A stretch of DNA of 64,000 nt from an uncultured Desulfovibrio sp. (GTDB taxonomy: Bacteria > Desulfobacterota > Desulfovibrionia > Desulfovibrionales > Desulfovibrionaceae). Shown here in pieces: positions 26,046 to 35,723 of this stretch. The stretch lies in the NCBI RefSeq assembly GCF_944324505.1, contig NZ_CALUWO010000005.1, positions 114,281-178,280 of the forward strand, in the 5' to 3' direction. Numbering within the stretch: the first letter of the stretch is position 1; every line of letters starts with the position of its first letter. The translations under genes were made by a program, and so were the position numbers. Below the pieces are notes generated by a model, which was given only the letters and a program-made list of their open reading frames with translations, was not told the origin of the DNA and did no database searches.

Positions 26046-26639
26046 TCAGGGGCGCACAACCTTGTCGGCCACATCCAGGCTGGTCACAATATCCAGCATG
26101 TTGGAGGTTTCGCCCACGGCCTTGGCCTCGGTCAGGCCGTAGTGGGCCAGGCAGGTGCCGCAGACCAGAATGTCCACCCCGTTTTCGCTGAGCTTCTTCA
26201 GGGCATCCAGGGGGTCGCCGGGGGTGGCTGCCAGCTTCACCCCGCCATTGAGCAGCACAACGCGCCAGAGCCGGGTCATTTCCGGCAGGGTCTGGAGAAA
26301 GGTGGTCATGAGGCGCGTGCCCAGGGTATCGTCTCCGCGTCCCAGGGTGGGCGTGGTGATGAGCACCAGGGTGCGGCCTTCTGTTACGTCAGGATGGTGG
26401 TGGGGAGCGGCGACGGGGTGCTGGTCGTGCGCTTCCCGCGTGGCGCTGATGATCCAGAGCGGTCCCTTGCGCACGGCGTCGCAGGAAAAGTTCTGATTTT
26501 GCAGGTAGCGGCGCACATTTTCGCAGGCCGGATCATTGTCCACAATAATTTGCAGGCAGCTGGCGCCGGCGTCCACGGCATCACGGCAGCGCAGCACAGG
26601 CTGCGGACAGGCGAGGCCACGGCAGTCAAGTTCTTTCAT
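26046..26639 (-). CDS. yedF: YedF-type sulfurtransferase-like selenium metabolism protein
   Basis: A 197-residue fusion of a TusA-like domain (MKELDCRGLACPQPVL, with the CPxP active-site cysteine at C11) and a DsrE/F-like domain (LVLITTPTLGRGDD onward, with VDILVCGTCLAHYGL). This two-domain layout defines the YedF family, which occurs in selenium-using anaerobes and is thought to act in sulfur or selenium handling. The start at 26639 has AGGAC upstream. It lies downstream of dapA on the same strand, separated by a terminator. The selenium role is by family, not shown here. Confidence 0.85.
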   Translation of the reverse strand: MKELDCRGLACPQPVLRCRDAVDAGASCLQIIVDNDPACENVRRYLQNQNFSCDAVRKGPLWIISATREAHDQHPVAAPHHHPDVTEGRTLVLITTPTLGRGDDTLGTRLMTTFLQTLPEMTRLWRVVLLNGGVKLAATPGDPLDALKKLSENGVDILVCGTCLAHYGLTEAKAVGETSNMLDIVTSLDVADKVVRP

Positions 26640-26723
26640 GGTGAAGTCCTTTTGGGGGCAGAGCGCCGTGGTCCGTGCGACCGCCGGGGCCATGCCGGAT
26701 TCTGCCGTCAGGCGGCAGGGGTG

Positions 26724-26755
26724 AAAAAACGGGGCGCCCTGGCGGACGGCCCCGT
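26724..26755 (-). terminator. Intrinsic terminator of dapA
   Basis: ACGGGGC (26729-26735) pairs with GCCCCGT (26749-26755); AAAAAA at 26724-26729 gives the minus-strand U-tract. Eight bases after the dapA stop. Confidence 0.82.
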
Positions 26756-26762
26756 TACGTGG

Positions 26763-27641
26763 TCAGATCAGGTCCTGGGCATGGAGCGCCGCTTTGAGCG
26801 CTTCCAGATGGTCTGCCGACAGGGGGCAGAGCGGCAGGCGCATTTCGTCGCTCATTCTGCCCATGAGGGCCAGGGCGGTCTTGACGGGAATGGGGTTGCT
26901 TTCCAGGAACATGGCCTGATGCAGGGGGTAGAGCCTGTGGTGCAGCCGGGCGGCCTCGTCCAGCCGGCCTTCGCTGAAGGCATTGCACAGGCGGGCCATG
27001 GCGCCGGGCAGAATATTGGCTGTAACGGAAATGACTCCCTTGCCGCCAATGCTCATGAGGGGCAGGGCCGTGAAATCGTCACCGGACAGCACGCTGAAGG
27101 TGGGCGGGCAGGCCGCGATGGTCTGGCTGCCCTGGTGCAGGTCCCCCGTGGCGTCCTTGATGCCCACAATGGTGGGGCAGTCATGCACCAGGCGCCCCAG
27201 GGTGGCGGGCAGCATATTGCAGCCCGTGCGTCCGGGCACGTTGTAGGGGACCAGGGGCAGATCCACGGCCTCGGCAATGGCCCGGAAATGCCGGTAGAGG
27301 CCCTCCTGCGTGGGTTTGTTGTAATAGGGCGTGATGAGCAGGGCGCCATCGGCGCCGGCCTGCTTGGCGAAGCGGGCCAGACGGATGGCCTCGGCAGTAT
27401 TGTTGGAGCCGGCTCCGGCCAGAACGGGCACGCGCCCCGCAGCCTGGTCAATGCATATTTCAATGACGCGTTCGTGCTCCTCGTGGGTCAGCGTGGCGGA
27501 TTCGCCGGTGGTCCCGCAGGGCACAAGGCCGTGGACACCTTCGGCAATCTGCCATTCGATGAAGTCACGATAGGCGCGCTCGTCCACCGCGCCGTTCCTG
27601 AACGGGGTCACCAGAGCGGTCAGGGCACCCGAAAACTGCAT
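26763..27641 (-). CDS. dapA: 4-hydroxy-tetrahydrodipicolinate synthase
   Basis: DapA condenses pyruvate and aspartate semialdehyde, the first step of the lysine/diaminopimelate branch. The 292-residue TIM-barrel has CGTTGESATL with the catalytic threonine pair at 44-45, Y133 in PYNVPGRTG, and the Schiff-base lysine K162 in GIKDATGD. All expected catalytic residues are present. AAGGAG precedes the ATG at 27641. The HU/IHF-type gene lies 30 bases upstream on the same strand, so the two are probably cotranscribed. Confidence 0.95.
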   Translation of the reverse strand: MQFSGALTALVTPFRNGAVDERAYRDFIEWQIAEGVHGLVPCGTTGESATLTHEEHERVIEICIDQAAGRVPVLAGAGSNNTAEAIRLARFAKQAGADGALLITPYYNKPTQEGLYRHFRAIAEAVDLPLVPYNVPGRTGCNMLPATLGRLVHDCPTIVGIKDATGDLHQGSQTIAACPPTFSVLSGDDFTALPLMSIGGKGVISVTANILPGAMARLCNAFSEGRLDEAARLHHRLYPLHQAMFLESNPIPVKTALALMGRMSDEMRLPLCPLSADHLEALKAALHAQDLI

Positions 27642-27671
27642 GGGAGACTCCTTGGCCAGCGGACTGGCCAG

Positions 27672-27947
27672 CTACTGATTGATGAATTCCTTCAGTTCCT
27701 TGCCGGCGCGAAAGAACGGAAGGCGCTTGGGGATGACGGAAACACTTTCGCCGGTTTTGGGGTTGCGTCCGGCATAGCCGTCGTATTCCTTGACCTTGAA
27801 ACTGCCGAAACCTCGGATTTCGATGCGATCTCCTTCGATGAGCGCGTCCTTCATGGCGTCCACAAAGGTGTTGACCACCAGGGACGCATCTTCAAGTGGC
27901 AGACTGCTTTCCTCTGCCAGAGCCTTGATAAGTTCGCTCTTGTTCAT
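27672..27947 (-). CDS. HU/IHF-family DNA-binding protein
   Basis: A 91-residue histone-like protein with the family core RIEIRGFGSFKVKEYDGYAGRNPKTGE and the beta-arm tip proline region. It bends or compacts DNA as a dimer. The R...GRNPKTGE form and the FRAGKELKEFIN end are shared by IHF-beta-like and HU proteins of this group, so I leave the symbol open. Two ATGs are adjacent (27950 and 27947); 27947 is better spaced from GGAGG. First gene of a likely unit with dapA. Confidence 0.9.
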   Translation of the reverse strand: MNKSELIKALAEESSLPLEDASLVVNTFVDAMKDALIEGDRIEIRGFGSFKVKEYDGYAGRNPKTGESVSVIPKRLPFFRAGKELKEFINQ

Positions 27948-28091
27948 CATGCCTCCGGAAGGATTGGGGGGGTATGCCAGAGCGCTGGCGAGGCATTCTG
28001 ACACATATCACCATCAACTTTACCCAAGTTTTTTCATGACGTAAAGGGCCGCACGCACGGTACGCACCCTCTCCGGCAGGGGCATGAACGG

Positions 28092-29208
28092 TCAGCGCTG
28101 CTGCTGGGCGTGACGATACAGAAGAAAATCGTGCTGGAAGCGGTCTATCTCGCCATTGAGCACCCCTTCCACATCCCCGGTTTCACAGCCTGTGCGATGG
28201 TCCTTGACCAGGCGGTAGGGTTGCAGGGTGTAGGTGCGTATCTGGCTGCCGAAGGCAATGGCATCCTTGCCGGCATATTCGGCCTGGCGTTCTGCCTCGC
28301 GCTTCTGGAGTTCCAGGGCATAGAGGCGCGCCCGCAGGATGCGCAGGGCGGATTCCTTGTTGTGATGCTGGGATTTCTCGTTCTGGCACTGGGCGGAAAT
28401 GCCTGTGGGCAGGTGGGTGACGCGCACGGCCGAACTGGTGGTATTGACGCTCTGGCCGCCGGGGCCGCTGGAGCGGAAGGTATCAAAACGCAGATCCGTT
28501 TCCTTGATGTCCAGTTCGATGTCGTTGCCCACATCGGGGATGACATCCACCGAGGCAAAGGAGGTATGCCGCCGGCCGGAGGAGTCAAAGGGAGAAATGC
28601 GGATGAGGCGGTGGATGCCGCGCTCGCTGCGCAGAAAGCCGAAGGCGTGCGGCCCGGCGATGCGCAGGGTCACGCTCTTGATGCCGGCCTCGTCACCGGG
28701 CAGATAGTCCAGCTCTTCCACCTCGTAGCCGCGGCGCGCAGCCCAGCGGGTGTACATGCGCAGCAGCATTTCTGCCCAGTCCTGGGATTCGGTGCCGCCG
28801 GCGCCGGGGTGAATTTCCAGAATGGCGTCCTGGTTGTCCTCTTCGCTGGAAAGCAGCAGCACCAGTTCCGTGTCTTCCAGCAGCTTTTCCAGGGTATTCT
28901 GCTGGTCTTCCAGGGATTGCAGGGCTTCTTCGCTCTCCTCCTCGCCGGCCAGTTCCTGCCAGGCCAGCATGTCATCATGGGCGGTCTTGAGGTCGGTGAG
29001 GCGCTTTGCCTCATCCTCAAGCTGCCGTTTTTCTCGCAGCAGGGGGGTCAGGGCCTCGGGTTTGTCCCAGGCGCCGGGGCGGGAGAGTTCCTTTTCGATT
29101 TCGGCAAGGCGGTGCTGGCCGGAGGCGGCGTCAAAGACGCCCCCAGAGGTTGGAGAAGCGTTGGGAAAGCGTCTGACTGCGGGCACGAAGATCACTGAGT
29201 TGCAACAT
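28092..29208 (-). CDS. prfB: Peptide chain release factor 2, with programmed +1 frameshift
   Basis: RF2 ends translation at UGA and UAA. The ATG at 29208 opens a 25-codon frame ending in CTT at 29136-29134, directly followed by TGA (29133-29131). Skipping one base joins the main frame (DAASGQHRLAEIEK...), giving about 371 residues. Upstream of the shift is TGGGGG at the usual distance, the internal Shine-Dalgarno-like element of prfB autoregulation. The main frame has SPFDSSGRRHTSF (the RF2 SPF tripeptide) and GPGGQSVN with the GGQ hydrolysis motif. It lies 15 bases after the lnt stop on the same strand. A plain ORF call would give a false N-terminus. Confidence 0.94.
29130..29145 (-). promoter_or_regulatory. 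prfB programmed frameshift site
   Basis: Minus strand TGGGGG-CGT-CTT-TGA-C. This equals the classic prfB signal (GGGGG element, three bases, CTT slippery codon, in-frame TGA followed by C). Low RF2 stalls at TGA and lets the ribosome slip +1, restoring RF2. Confidence 0.92.
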
Positions 29209-29223
29209 GATGTCACGAAGGGG

Positions 29224-30840
29224 TTAGGGGTTGCGGCGGCAGCGGCCGACGACAAGCAGCAGGGCAAGCAGCGCTGCTGCGCCGGGCAGCCACGGCGCCA
29301 GATGATGATAGACGGTCCGGCTGGTGCTGATGCGGGCGCGCCCCCAGATGGCGGCCTCCTCGAACTGGCGGCCGTGGGTTACGACACGTCCCCGGCTGTC
29401 GATGATGGCCGAGATGCCGGTATTGGTGCCGCGCAGTATCCAGCGGTCCTGCTCCACGGCGCGCACGGTGGTCAGGGCCAGATGCTGCATGGCGGCGGGG
29501 GAACGGCCGAACCAGCCGTCATTGCTGATGTCCACCAGCACATTGGCCCCATCAGCCACGCGCTGCTGCGCCAGCCAGGGAAAGACGCCCTCATAACAGA
29601 TGAGCATGCCCAGCTCAAGCCCGCTGCTGCGCAGGGGGGCAAGCTGGCTGCCGGGGGTATAGACGCCCACTTCCTGCAACAGGCCGGACAGCAGGTCCCA
29701 GTCCAGCCAGGAAGGCAGATATTCGCCAAAGGGAACCAGGTGTTCCTTGTCGTAATAGCCGGCCAGGCTGCCGTCCGGTCCCAGCAGGTAGGCCCGGTTG
29801 TAGACGATCATGTTTTCCCGCGTGCCCTCGAATGCCGGGGCGCCGGTGAGCAGGGGGCTTCTGGCGCGGGCGGCAAGCTGCCGGATGCGTGGCGTATGCA
29901 GGGTATTGGCCGCAAAGTTGTAGGGCATGGCCGTTTCCGGCCAGATGATGAGCGGATGCTCGCCGGGATGACGGGCCAGGGCCTGCTCCGTAAGGGTCAG
30001 ATAGGTATCCACCGTGGAACGCTGAAAGGCCGGCAGCCATTTCTGGTTCTGATCGATATTGCCTTCCACAAACAGCACGGCAAAGGAGCCGCTGCCCTGC
30101 GGGTCCTGCTCCGCCGGCGTCTGGTGCAGGCGCCAGGCGCCATAGCCCAGGCTGGCGAGCAGCAGCAGAACGGCCAGCAGCGGATAGCGGCGCCCCCGTG
30201 GCGCCATGAGGCAGAGCACGCCCATGAAGGACCAGATGCCGGCCAGCAGATAGCCGCCCACCAGGTGGGCCGGCTGGATGAACAGGGGCCAGACAGCCAG
30301 GGCGCCGCTGAGCGGCAGCCAGGGAAAGCCCGCCACCACGGCATAGCCCCATTCCAGCAGATACCAGCACAGGCCCAGCAGGGCGGCCAGCACCAGCGGC
30401 GGACGCCGGCGCAGGGCAAAGGCCGCACAGGCAAAAAGACCGCCGGCGCTGGACAGGCAGCCGGCCACAAAAACGGCGCAGGGCACGGCCAGTGCCCACG
30501 GCAGCCCGCCCACATTGTGGATGGGCAGGGCCAGCCAGTAGAGGGCGGCCACATGCCCGGCCCAGCAGCTCAGCCAGCCTGTGCGCAGGGCCTGTCCGGC
30601 TGTATGGGCGCGCAGTCCTGTGAGGGCCAGCAGCGGCGGCAGCAGCAGCACCAGCCCCGGCAGAGCGCCGGGTGCAGAGGGCAGAACCGGCAGATGCGCC
30701 GGCAGCAGACCGGCCAGCGACAGGGGCAGGTCGTTGGGAAAGCCCAGCCACAGGCACAGAATAATGGCCAGGGGCAGGGCGGCACGCTCCCGCAGCCCGG
30801 CGAAAGGAGACGCCGGAGCGCCGGAGAGGTCAGTTTTCAT
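29224..30840 (-). CDS. lnt: Apolipoprotein N-acyltransferase
   Basis: Lnt adds the third acyl chain to lipoproteins in the inner membrane. The 538-residue product has about six N-terminal membrane helices (residues 20-240) and a nitrilase-like domain. The catalytic triad is intact: E302 in WPETAMPY, K365 in YDKEHLVPFGEYLP, and C415 in ICYEGVFP. A further helix closes the C-terminus. The start at 30840 overlaps the end of the upstream corC gene by 11 bases, so translation is coupled; the corC-lnt order is also found in E. coli (ybeX-lnt). prfB follows 15 bases later. Confidence 0.93.
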   Translation of the reverse strand: MKTDLSGAPASPFAGLRERAALPLAIILCLWLGFPNDLPLSLAGLLPAHLPVLPSAPGALPGLVLLLPPLLALTGLRAHTAGQALRTGWLSCWAGHVAALYWLALPIHNVGGLPWALAVPCAVFVAGCLSSAGGLFACAAFALRRRPPLVLAALLGLCWYLLEWGYAVVAGFPWLPLSGALAVWPLFIQPAHLVGGYLLAGIWSFMGVLCLMAPRGRRYPLLAVLLLLASLGYGAWRLHQTPAEQDPQGSGSFAVLFVEGNIDQNQKWLPAFQRSTVDTYLTLTEQALARHPGEHPLIIWPETAMPYNFAANTLHTPRIRQLAARARSPLLTGAPAFEGTRENMIVYNRAYLLGPDGSLAGYYDKEHLVPFGEYLPSWLDWDLLSGLLQEVGVYTPGSQLAPLRSSGLELGMLICYEGVFPWLAQQRVADGANVLVDISNDGWFGRSPAAMQHLALTTVRAVEQDRWILRGTNTGISAIIDSRGRVVTHGRQFEEAAIWGRARISTSRTVYHHLAPWLPGAAALLALLLVVGRCRRNP

Positions 30841-31675
30841 GCGTCTGCTGGGCAGCGTCGGGATCCGGTTCCATGCGCAGGCGGCGGATGAGCTTCTTGT
30901 CCGCATCCAGCACGGTGAAAAGATAGCCATGCAGGGCAAAGCGCTCGTTGACATCGGGCACATGCCCGGCTTCCATGCTCAGATAGCCGCCGATGGTGTC
31001 CACCTCGTCGGATTCGATGTCCACACCCAGTTCTTGCAGGTCTTCCAGCAGGGCGCGGCCCGTCAGCTCGTAGATACCGGGGGCCACTTCCCGGATGTCT
31101 TCCTCGCGCGGGGCATCGTGTTCGTCCTCGATGTCCCCCACGATTTCTTCCAGCAGGTCCTCGATGGTGATGAGGCCGGATGTGCCCCCGTATTCGTCAA
31201 GCGCAATGGCGATATGCTGCTTGCTGGCCCGGAATTCCTGCAGCAGGGTGCGGATGGGCTTGGTTTCGGGCACAAAGAAGGGTTCACGCATGATGCTGCT
31301 GACGGAGGAGGTGGTGTCCTTGTCCAGCAGGGCGCTGAGAATGTCCTTGGCGTGCAGGATGCCCACCATATTGTCGCGGGTATCCCGAAAGACGGGGATG
31401 CGCGAATGGCCGGAAGAAACGATGACCCGGGCCACATCGGGCAGGGGCATGTCTTCCGGCACGCAGTCGATATCCGTGCGGGGGGTCATGGTATCCTGCA
31501 CCTGCAGGTCATTGAAGCGGAGAATGCCCAGCAGCATGGACTCTTCATCCGGTTCCACCTCGCCTTCGGCACGGGCTTCCAGAATGGCTTTTTCCAGCGA
31601 TTCCTCGTCGCCACGCCCGAAAAGACGTCCCAGGCGCGACCAGATGGTACTATGACTTTCGGGACCTCCGTCCAC
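30830..31675 (-). CDS. corC: CorC/HlyC-type CBS-domain protein
   Basis: A 281-residue soluble protein with two CBS domains (about residues 55-180, with MTPRTDIDCVP and SGLITIEDLLEEIVGDIEDEHD). A CorC_HlyC transporter-associated domain follows (about 195-275). Family members are linked to magnesium/cobalt efflux and ribosome function. An acidic segment, GDIEDEHDAPREED, follows the second CBS. There is no DUF21 membrane domain, so this is the short CorC form. It overlaps lnt and is the first gene of the corC-lnt-prfB unit. About 250 bases without a clear gene separate it from mnmG upstream. Confidence 0.88.
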   Translation of the reverse strand: MDGGPESHSTIWSRLGRLFGRGDEESLEKAILEARAEGEVEPDEESMLLGILRFNDLQVQDTMTPRTDIDCVPEDMPLPDVARVIVSSGHSRIPVFRDTRDNMVGILHAKDILSALLDKDTTSSVSSIMREPFFVPETKPIRTLLQEFRASKQHIAIALDEYGGTSGLITIEDLLEEIVGDIEDEHDAPREEDIREVAPGIYELTGRALLEDLQELGVDIESDEVDTIGGYLSMEAGHVPDVNERFALHGYLFTVLDADKKLIRRLRMEPDPDAAQQTHEN

Positions 31676-31925
31676 AGCGGCCTCCTTGTAGTTGGCGTGA
31701 AAGGCAACCCTCCCTGCGCGGGCTGGTCCGGCGGCGCCCCTGCGCCGTCAGGCACGCCGGCAGAATGGCTTTTCCGGCGGGGCCTGCTGCACCCGGTGCC
31801 CGGCAGCACGGCAGGGCATGATCCTTTTGTGCAGGAACAGGAAACAGAATAGCGGCGAAGGGCGCGCAAGGTCAACGGGGCGGGCGGATGTTTGTGGCAA
31901 AATGCCCCGGAACATGTGGCAGTTT

Positions 31926-33830
31926 TCAGCGGGAATGCCGCGCCGCCTCCGCTCGTGCCGCCTTGCCGTGCAGCAGACCCAGTTTGTGCAGGTGAATTTC
32001 CAGGCAGCCCACAGCCGCCGGCGTGACGCCGGAAATGCGCCCGGCCTGCCCCAGATTGCGGGGGCGCACACGTTGCAGCTTTTCTTCCACCTCGCGGGAA
32101 AGGCCGGCCACGGCCGTATAGTCCATGTCCTCCGGCAGGGGGACGGATTCCAGCCGGGCGGCCCGGGCCACCAGCTCGCGCTGGCGTTCCAGATAACCGG
32201 CATACTTCACGTCCACCTGCACGCTGAAGGCCGCGTTTTCCGTATCCTCGGCCAGCAGGGCTTTCAGACCGTCATCCATTGCGGCCAGGGTGTCCATGTC
32301 CATGTGCGGACGGCGCAGCACCTCTGCCAGGGTGTGCCCGCGCAGGGAGGCGTCCCCGCCGGTCAGGCGTCTGCTGTCCAGCAGGTCGTGCAGGCGGGCC
32401 GCCTGTTCCTGCCGGCGGCAGAAATGTTCCCACTGGCTGTCGCTGACCAGGCCCAGCTCCCGGCCAAGGGGGGTCAGGCGGCTGTCGGCATTGTCCTCGC
32501 GCAGCAGCAGGCGATGTTCTGCCCGCGAGGTGAACATGCGGTAGGGTTCCTCCGTGCCCAGGGTGACCAGGTCATCCACCAGCACGGCCATGTAGGCCGT
32601 GTCCCGGCCGGGCACAAAGGCTTCGCGTTCTCGCAGGCGGCACGAGATATTGCAGGCAGCCCACAGGCCCTGTGCCGCCGCTTCCTCGTAGCCCGAGGTG
32701 CCGTTGATCTGGCCGGCCAGCCACAGGCCGGGCAGGGGCTTGCTTTCCAGGGTGGCATGCAGCTGGGTGGGATTGGCAAAGTCGTATTCGATGGCATAGC
32801 CCGGCCGGACCATGACGGCATGTTCCAGCCCGGGAATGGCGGCCAGCATGGCCTGCTGCACATCCAGCGGCAGGCTGGTGGAAATGCCGTTGGCATAGAT
32901 TTCGGCGCTGTGCAGGCCCTCCGGCTCCAGAAATATCTGGTGCCGTTCCCTGTCCGGGAAACGGGCCACCTTGTCTTCGATGGACGGGCAGTAGCGGGCG
33001 CCCGTGCCCTGGATGACGCCCGTGAACAGGGGGGAGCGGTCAAAGCCGCTGCGGATGGCCTCGTGCGCGGCGGCATTGGTCCAGGTGATGTGGCAGCTCA
33101 CCTGCGGCAGGCGGGGGCCGGGACCATGAAAGCTGAAGGCCGGGGGCGGCGTGTCGCCGTGCTGCTCTTCCAGTCGGCTGAAATCAATGCTGGAGCGCAG
33201 CAGGCGGGGGCAGGTGCCTGTCTTGAGGCGTCCCAGGCGGAAGCCCAGCTGGCGCAGGCTGTCCGACAGGCCCGTGGCCGGAGCATCGCCCAGCCGCCCG
33301 GCAGGCAGATGGGTAAGCCCCACGTGGATGCGCCCGTTCAGAAAGGTGCCCGTGGTCAGCAGCACATGCGGCGCCTGGAATTCCAGGCCCAGGGCGGTAC
33401 GCACACCGGCGGCATGGTCGCCCTGGGTGAGCACCTCGCGCGCCTCGTCCTGCCAGATGCGCAGACCGGGCAGGGAAAAGAGCGTCTGCTTGACGGCAGC
33501 CATATAGGCATCACGGTCCATCTGGGCGCGTGTGGCCCGCACGGCCGGTCCCTTGCTCATGTTCAGCGTGCGGAACTGAATGCCCGCCGCATCGGCCCAC
33601 AGGCCCATCATGCCGCCCAGTGCGTCGATTTCACGCACCATGTGCCCCTTGGCCAGGCCGCCGATGGCCGGATTGCAGGAGAGATGCCCCAGGCGGTCCA
33701 CATTGCTGGTGATCAGCAGGGTCCTGTGGCCCATGCGGGCCAGCGCGGCGGCGGCTTCGCAGCCGGCATGCCCGCCGCCCACCACAATGGCGTCAAAGGT
33801 GCGGCCAGAATCAGAGAAGCAATGCGACAT
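31926..33830 (-). CDS. mnmG: tRNA uridine-5-carboxymethylaminomethyl modification enzyme MnmG (GidA)
   Basis: MnmG works with MnmE to modify U34 of several tRNAs, using FAD. The 634-residue product has the FAD motif [12 protein letters not shown] at residues 17-28, [12 protein letters not shown], and [13 protein letters not shown]. The C-terminal PEDMDY...LSREVEEKL and [11 protein letters not shown] motifs complete the family pattern. The ATG at 33830 overlaps the end of the M20 peptidase gene by 20 bases; a TTG two codons earlier is an alternative start. mnmE is not in the window. No terminator is evident after it. Confidence 0.95.
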   Translation of the reverse strand: MSHCFSDSGRTFDAIVVGGGHAGCEAAAALARMGHRTLLITSNVDRLGHLSCNPAIGGLAKGHMVREIDALGGMMGLWADAAGIQFRTLNMSKGPAVRATRAQMDRDAYMAAVKQTLFSLPGLRIWQDEAREVLTQGDHAAGVRTALGLEFQAPHVLLTTGTFLNGRIHVGLTHLPAGRLGDAPATGLSDSLRQLGFRLGRLKTGTCPRLLRSSIDFSRLEEQHGDTPPPAFSFHGPGPRLPQVSCHITWTNAAAHEAIRSGFDRSPLFTGVIQGTGARYCPSIEDKVARFPDRERHQIFLEPEGLHSAEIYANGISTSLPLDVQQAMLAAIPGLEHAVMVRPGYAIEYDFANPTQLHATLESKPLPGLWLAGQINGTSGYEEAAAQGLWAACNISCRLREREAFVPGRDTAYMAVLVDDLVTLGTEEPYRMFTSRAEHRLLLREDNADSRLTPLGRELGLVSDSQWEHFCRRQEQAARLHDLLDSRRLTGGDASLRGHTLAEVLRRPHMDMDTLAAMDDGLKALLAEDTENAAFSVQVDVKYAGYLERQRELVARAARLESVPLPEDMDYTAVAGLSREVEEKLQRVRPRNLGQAGRISGVTPAAVGCLEIHLHKLGLLHGKAARAEAARHSR

Positions 33831-35064
33831 GGGCAAATACCTGTGCGTCCCGGATGGTGGACGAAATGGAGGAATGTTCTTCGGGCTGGTGGCAGACGCC
33901 GTCCATGCGGCTCCAGACGGCGGCCGGCAGGCCGCGCTGGCGCAGCAGGGCGGCTACGGTGGCCCCGCCGATGCCCACGGGACGGGCTTCCACCCCGTAG
34001 ACCGCGCGGATGCCCCGGCGCAGGGCCTCCACCACCGGGCTGTCCGCGGGGCTGACGCTGGCGGGCTGATGGTGGAAAATGTCCACCTCCACGCGCACGC
34101 CGTACTGTTCGGCCACCCTGGCCGTCCGCCGCCGGGCGGCTTCCAGCACGGCAGCCGGGTCCACGTGGGGCAGCAGGCGGCAGTCCACGTAAAAGCAGTC
34201 GTCGCCGGGCAGAATGTTGATGCTGGGGGCACCGCCCTCGTGGCGGCTGGGCACAAAGGTGGAGCAGGGCGGGTCAAAAAGGGGATCGCGCTGCGGAAAG
34301 TCCTCGTGCAGGCCGGCGCAGGCCAGCACGGCCGCCGCACCGGCCACAAAGGCATTGACGCCGCTCTGGGGCCGGGAGGCATGGCACTGGCGTCCGCTGG
34401 TGCGCACCCGCAGCCAGAGGACGTGCTTTTCGGCCACTTCCACGTCTGCTCCCGTGGGCGAGCCGGAGTCAGGGACGATATACAGGTCATCCGGCCGGAA
34501 GAGCTGCCCGGCCGTGCGCAGCAGGTACTGAAGCCCCATGCTGTTGCCGCATTCCTCGTCAGCCATAAAGACCAGGCCCACGGAAAGTTCCGGCTGTATC
34601 CGGCAGGCGGCCAGGGCGCTGACCAGCAGCAGCATGCTGACCAGTCCCTGCTGGTTGTCCTCCACACCGCGGCCCACCAGCAGATCGCCTTCCCGGCGAA
34701 CCTGCCAGGGGTCGCCCTTCCAGCTGCTTTCAGGACCGCTGGGCACCACATCCGTATGGGCAAAGAGCCAGAGCGTGCGCTCCTGCCGTCCGGGCAGGCG
34801 GGCCACCAGATTGGGACGTTCGCCGGCAGAGACTCGGGTATCCGGCGCATTGTACCAGTGCAGGGTCAGGGGCGCGTCCAGCGCCTGGAGCTGACGGGCA
34901 ATGAAGGCTGCCTTGGGCATTTCGCCGTCGCCGCCATTTTCCGGGCCAAGGGCACGAAAGGCGGTCAGGGCTGTTTGCAGCGCAATAACATCATCGGTGC
35001 GGCCTTCCAGATGGGCAAGAAGGCGGGACAGGGACGCAGGAGAGGCGGAAGAAGAACCGTTCAT
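33811..35064 (-). CDS. M20-family metallopeptidase/desuccinylase-like hydrolase
   Basis: A 417-residue zinc hydrolase with the M20 ligand pattern. AHTDVVPSG supplies the first His/Asp, [10 protein letters not shown] the bridging Asp, ADEECGNS the catalytic Glu pair, and QPEEHSSI the late His. The family includes dipeptidases, ArgE and DapE. DapE is possible because a lysine pathway gene (dapA) is 7 kb away, but the sequence does not settle it. GGAG precedes the ATG at 35064 by six bases. The end overlaps mnmG by 20 bases. Confidence 0.85.
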   Translation of the reverse strand: MNGSSSASPASLSRLLAHLEGRTDDVIALQTALTAFRALGPENGGDGEMPKAAFIARQLQALDAPLTLHWYNAPDTRVSAGERPNLVARLPGRQERTLWLFAHTDVVPSGPESSWKGDPWQVRREGDLLVGRGVEDNQQGLVSMLLLVSALAACRIQPELSVGLVFMADEECGNSMGLQYLLRTAGQLFRPDDLYIVPDSGSPTGADVEVAEKHVLWLRVRTSGRQCHASRPQSGVNAFVAGAAAVLACAGLHEDFPQRDPLFDPPCSTFVPSRHEGGAPSINILPGDDCFYVDCRLLPHVDPAAVLEAARRRTARVAEQYGVRVEVDIFHHQPASVSPADSPVVEALRRGIRAVYGVEARPVGIGGATVAALLRQRGLPAAVWSRMDGVCHQPEEHSSISSTIRDAQVFAHVALLL

Positions 35065-35126
35065 GCTGGCTCCGGCCCGGTAACGGGCAGGACAAGAAAA
35101 CGCGTCTGCCGCGACGGCAAACACAA

Positions 35127-35146
35127 AGGAGGCCCATGGGCCTCCT
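35127..35146. repeat. Perfect 20-base palindrome
   Basis: AGGAGGCCCATGGGCCTCCT, identical to its reverse complement, in the gap between the PxxKW gene and the M20 gene. On the minus strand it is followed by TTTGTGTTTG, so it may act as a terminator of the PxxKW transcript. It shares its AGGAGGCC arms with the palindrome at 35244-35271. Confidence 0.6.
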
Positions 35147-35243
35147 GACGCTGCCCTGCGGACAGCGGGGCATACCGCCTCCTGATGTTGGCGGGCATGC
35201 CGCGGTTCGGGATAGGCCGGGGGCTTTTTCCACGAACACGGAA

Positions 35244-35271
35244 GCAGGAGGCCGGCATGCCGGCCTCCTGC
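35244..35271. repeat. Perfect 28-base palindrome
   Basis: Arms GCAGGAGGCCGGCA and TGCCGGCCTCCTGC meet without a loop, 36 bases after the PxxKW stop on the minus strand. No T-run follows. Same arms AGGAGGCC/GGCCTCCT as the 20-base palindrome 98 bases away. Confidence 0.65.
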
Positions 35272-35307
35272 CCTGCCGTCCCGGGGACGGCACAGAAAAT
35301 CGTCGGC

Positions 35308-35574
35308 CTAGCGACCCTTGGCGGCGCGCTTGGACGCCTTGAGGGGGTTGACCTTGGCAGCAGCGGCAACGGCCTCCTTCACGTGGGTGGCGAAGTTGCA
35401 GCGGCCATTGGCCCACTTGCGTTCGGGGCTGGGATAGCTGGAGCAGAAGGACTGGCCTTCAAACTCGCGCACGCGATCACAGCCTTCGCACTTGTCAATC
35501 ACGGGCAGGACGGCAATGCCGTTCACCGTTACGCCATTTTCCGTTTTCACGGCATTCTGCAGAAGAGCAGCCAT
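35308..35574 (-). CDS. PxxKW-family small Cys-rich protein
   Basis: An 88-residue protein with four cysteines (C29, C32, C44, C59) and the motif PERKW at 50-54, which fits the PxxKW family of small Cys-rich proteins known from Desulfovibrio-type bacteria. The cysteine spacing suggests a metal site (zinc or iron-sulfur). The C-terminus is Ala/Lys-rich and basic, ASKRAAKGR. GGAGG precedes the ATG at 35574. Single gene between the amidohydrolase and the M20 peptidase. Function unknown. Confidence 0.78.
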   Translation of the reverse strand: MAALLQNAVKTENGVTVNGIAVLPVIDKCEGCDRVREFEGQSFCSSYPSPERKWANGRCNFATHVKEAVAAAAKVNPLKASKRAAKGR

Positions 35575-35723
35575 AACATACCTCCACGCGCCTGAGCGCT
35601 TGTATTACACTTGGAACGAGCCAGTATAAGCAAATTTCTTCGGCTGTCAACCATGGTGACGACCCCTCCCGCCCGCCGGGCAGCCGCCGCGCTGCGCCAT
35701 CAGCCGGGCCGGGGCCGCACGGA

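Noticed and set aside
25651..26142. A 163-codon plus-strand frame after the alcohol dehydrogenase
   Set aside because: No recognisable domain, poor start context, and it runs into yedF on the other strand.
33830..33836. TTG at 33836 as the mnmG start
   Set aside because: The ATG two codons later is the more likely start and no ribosome site favours the TTG.
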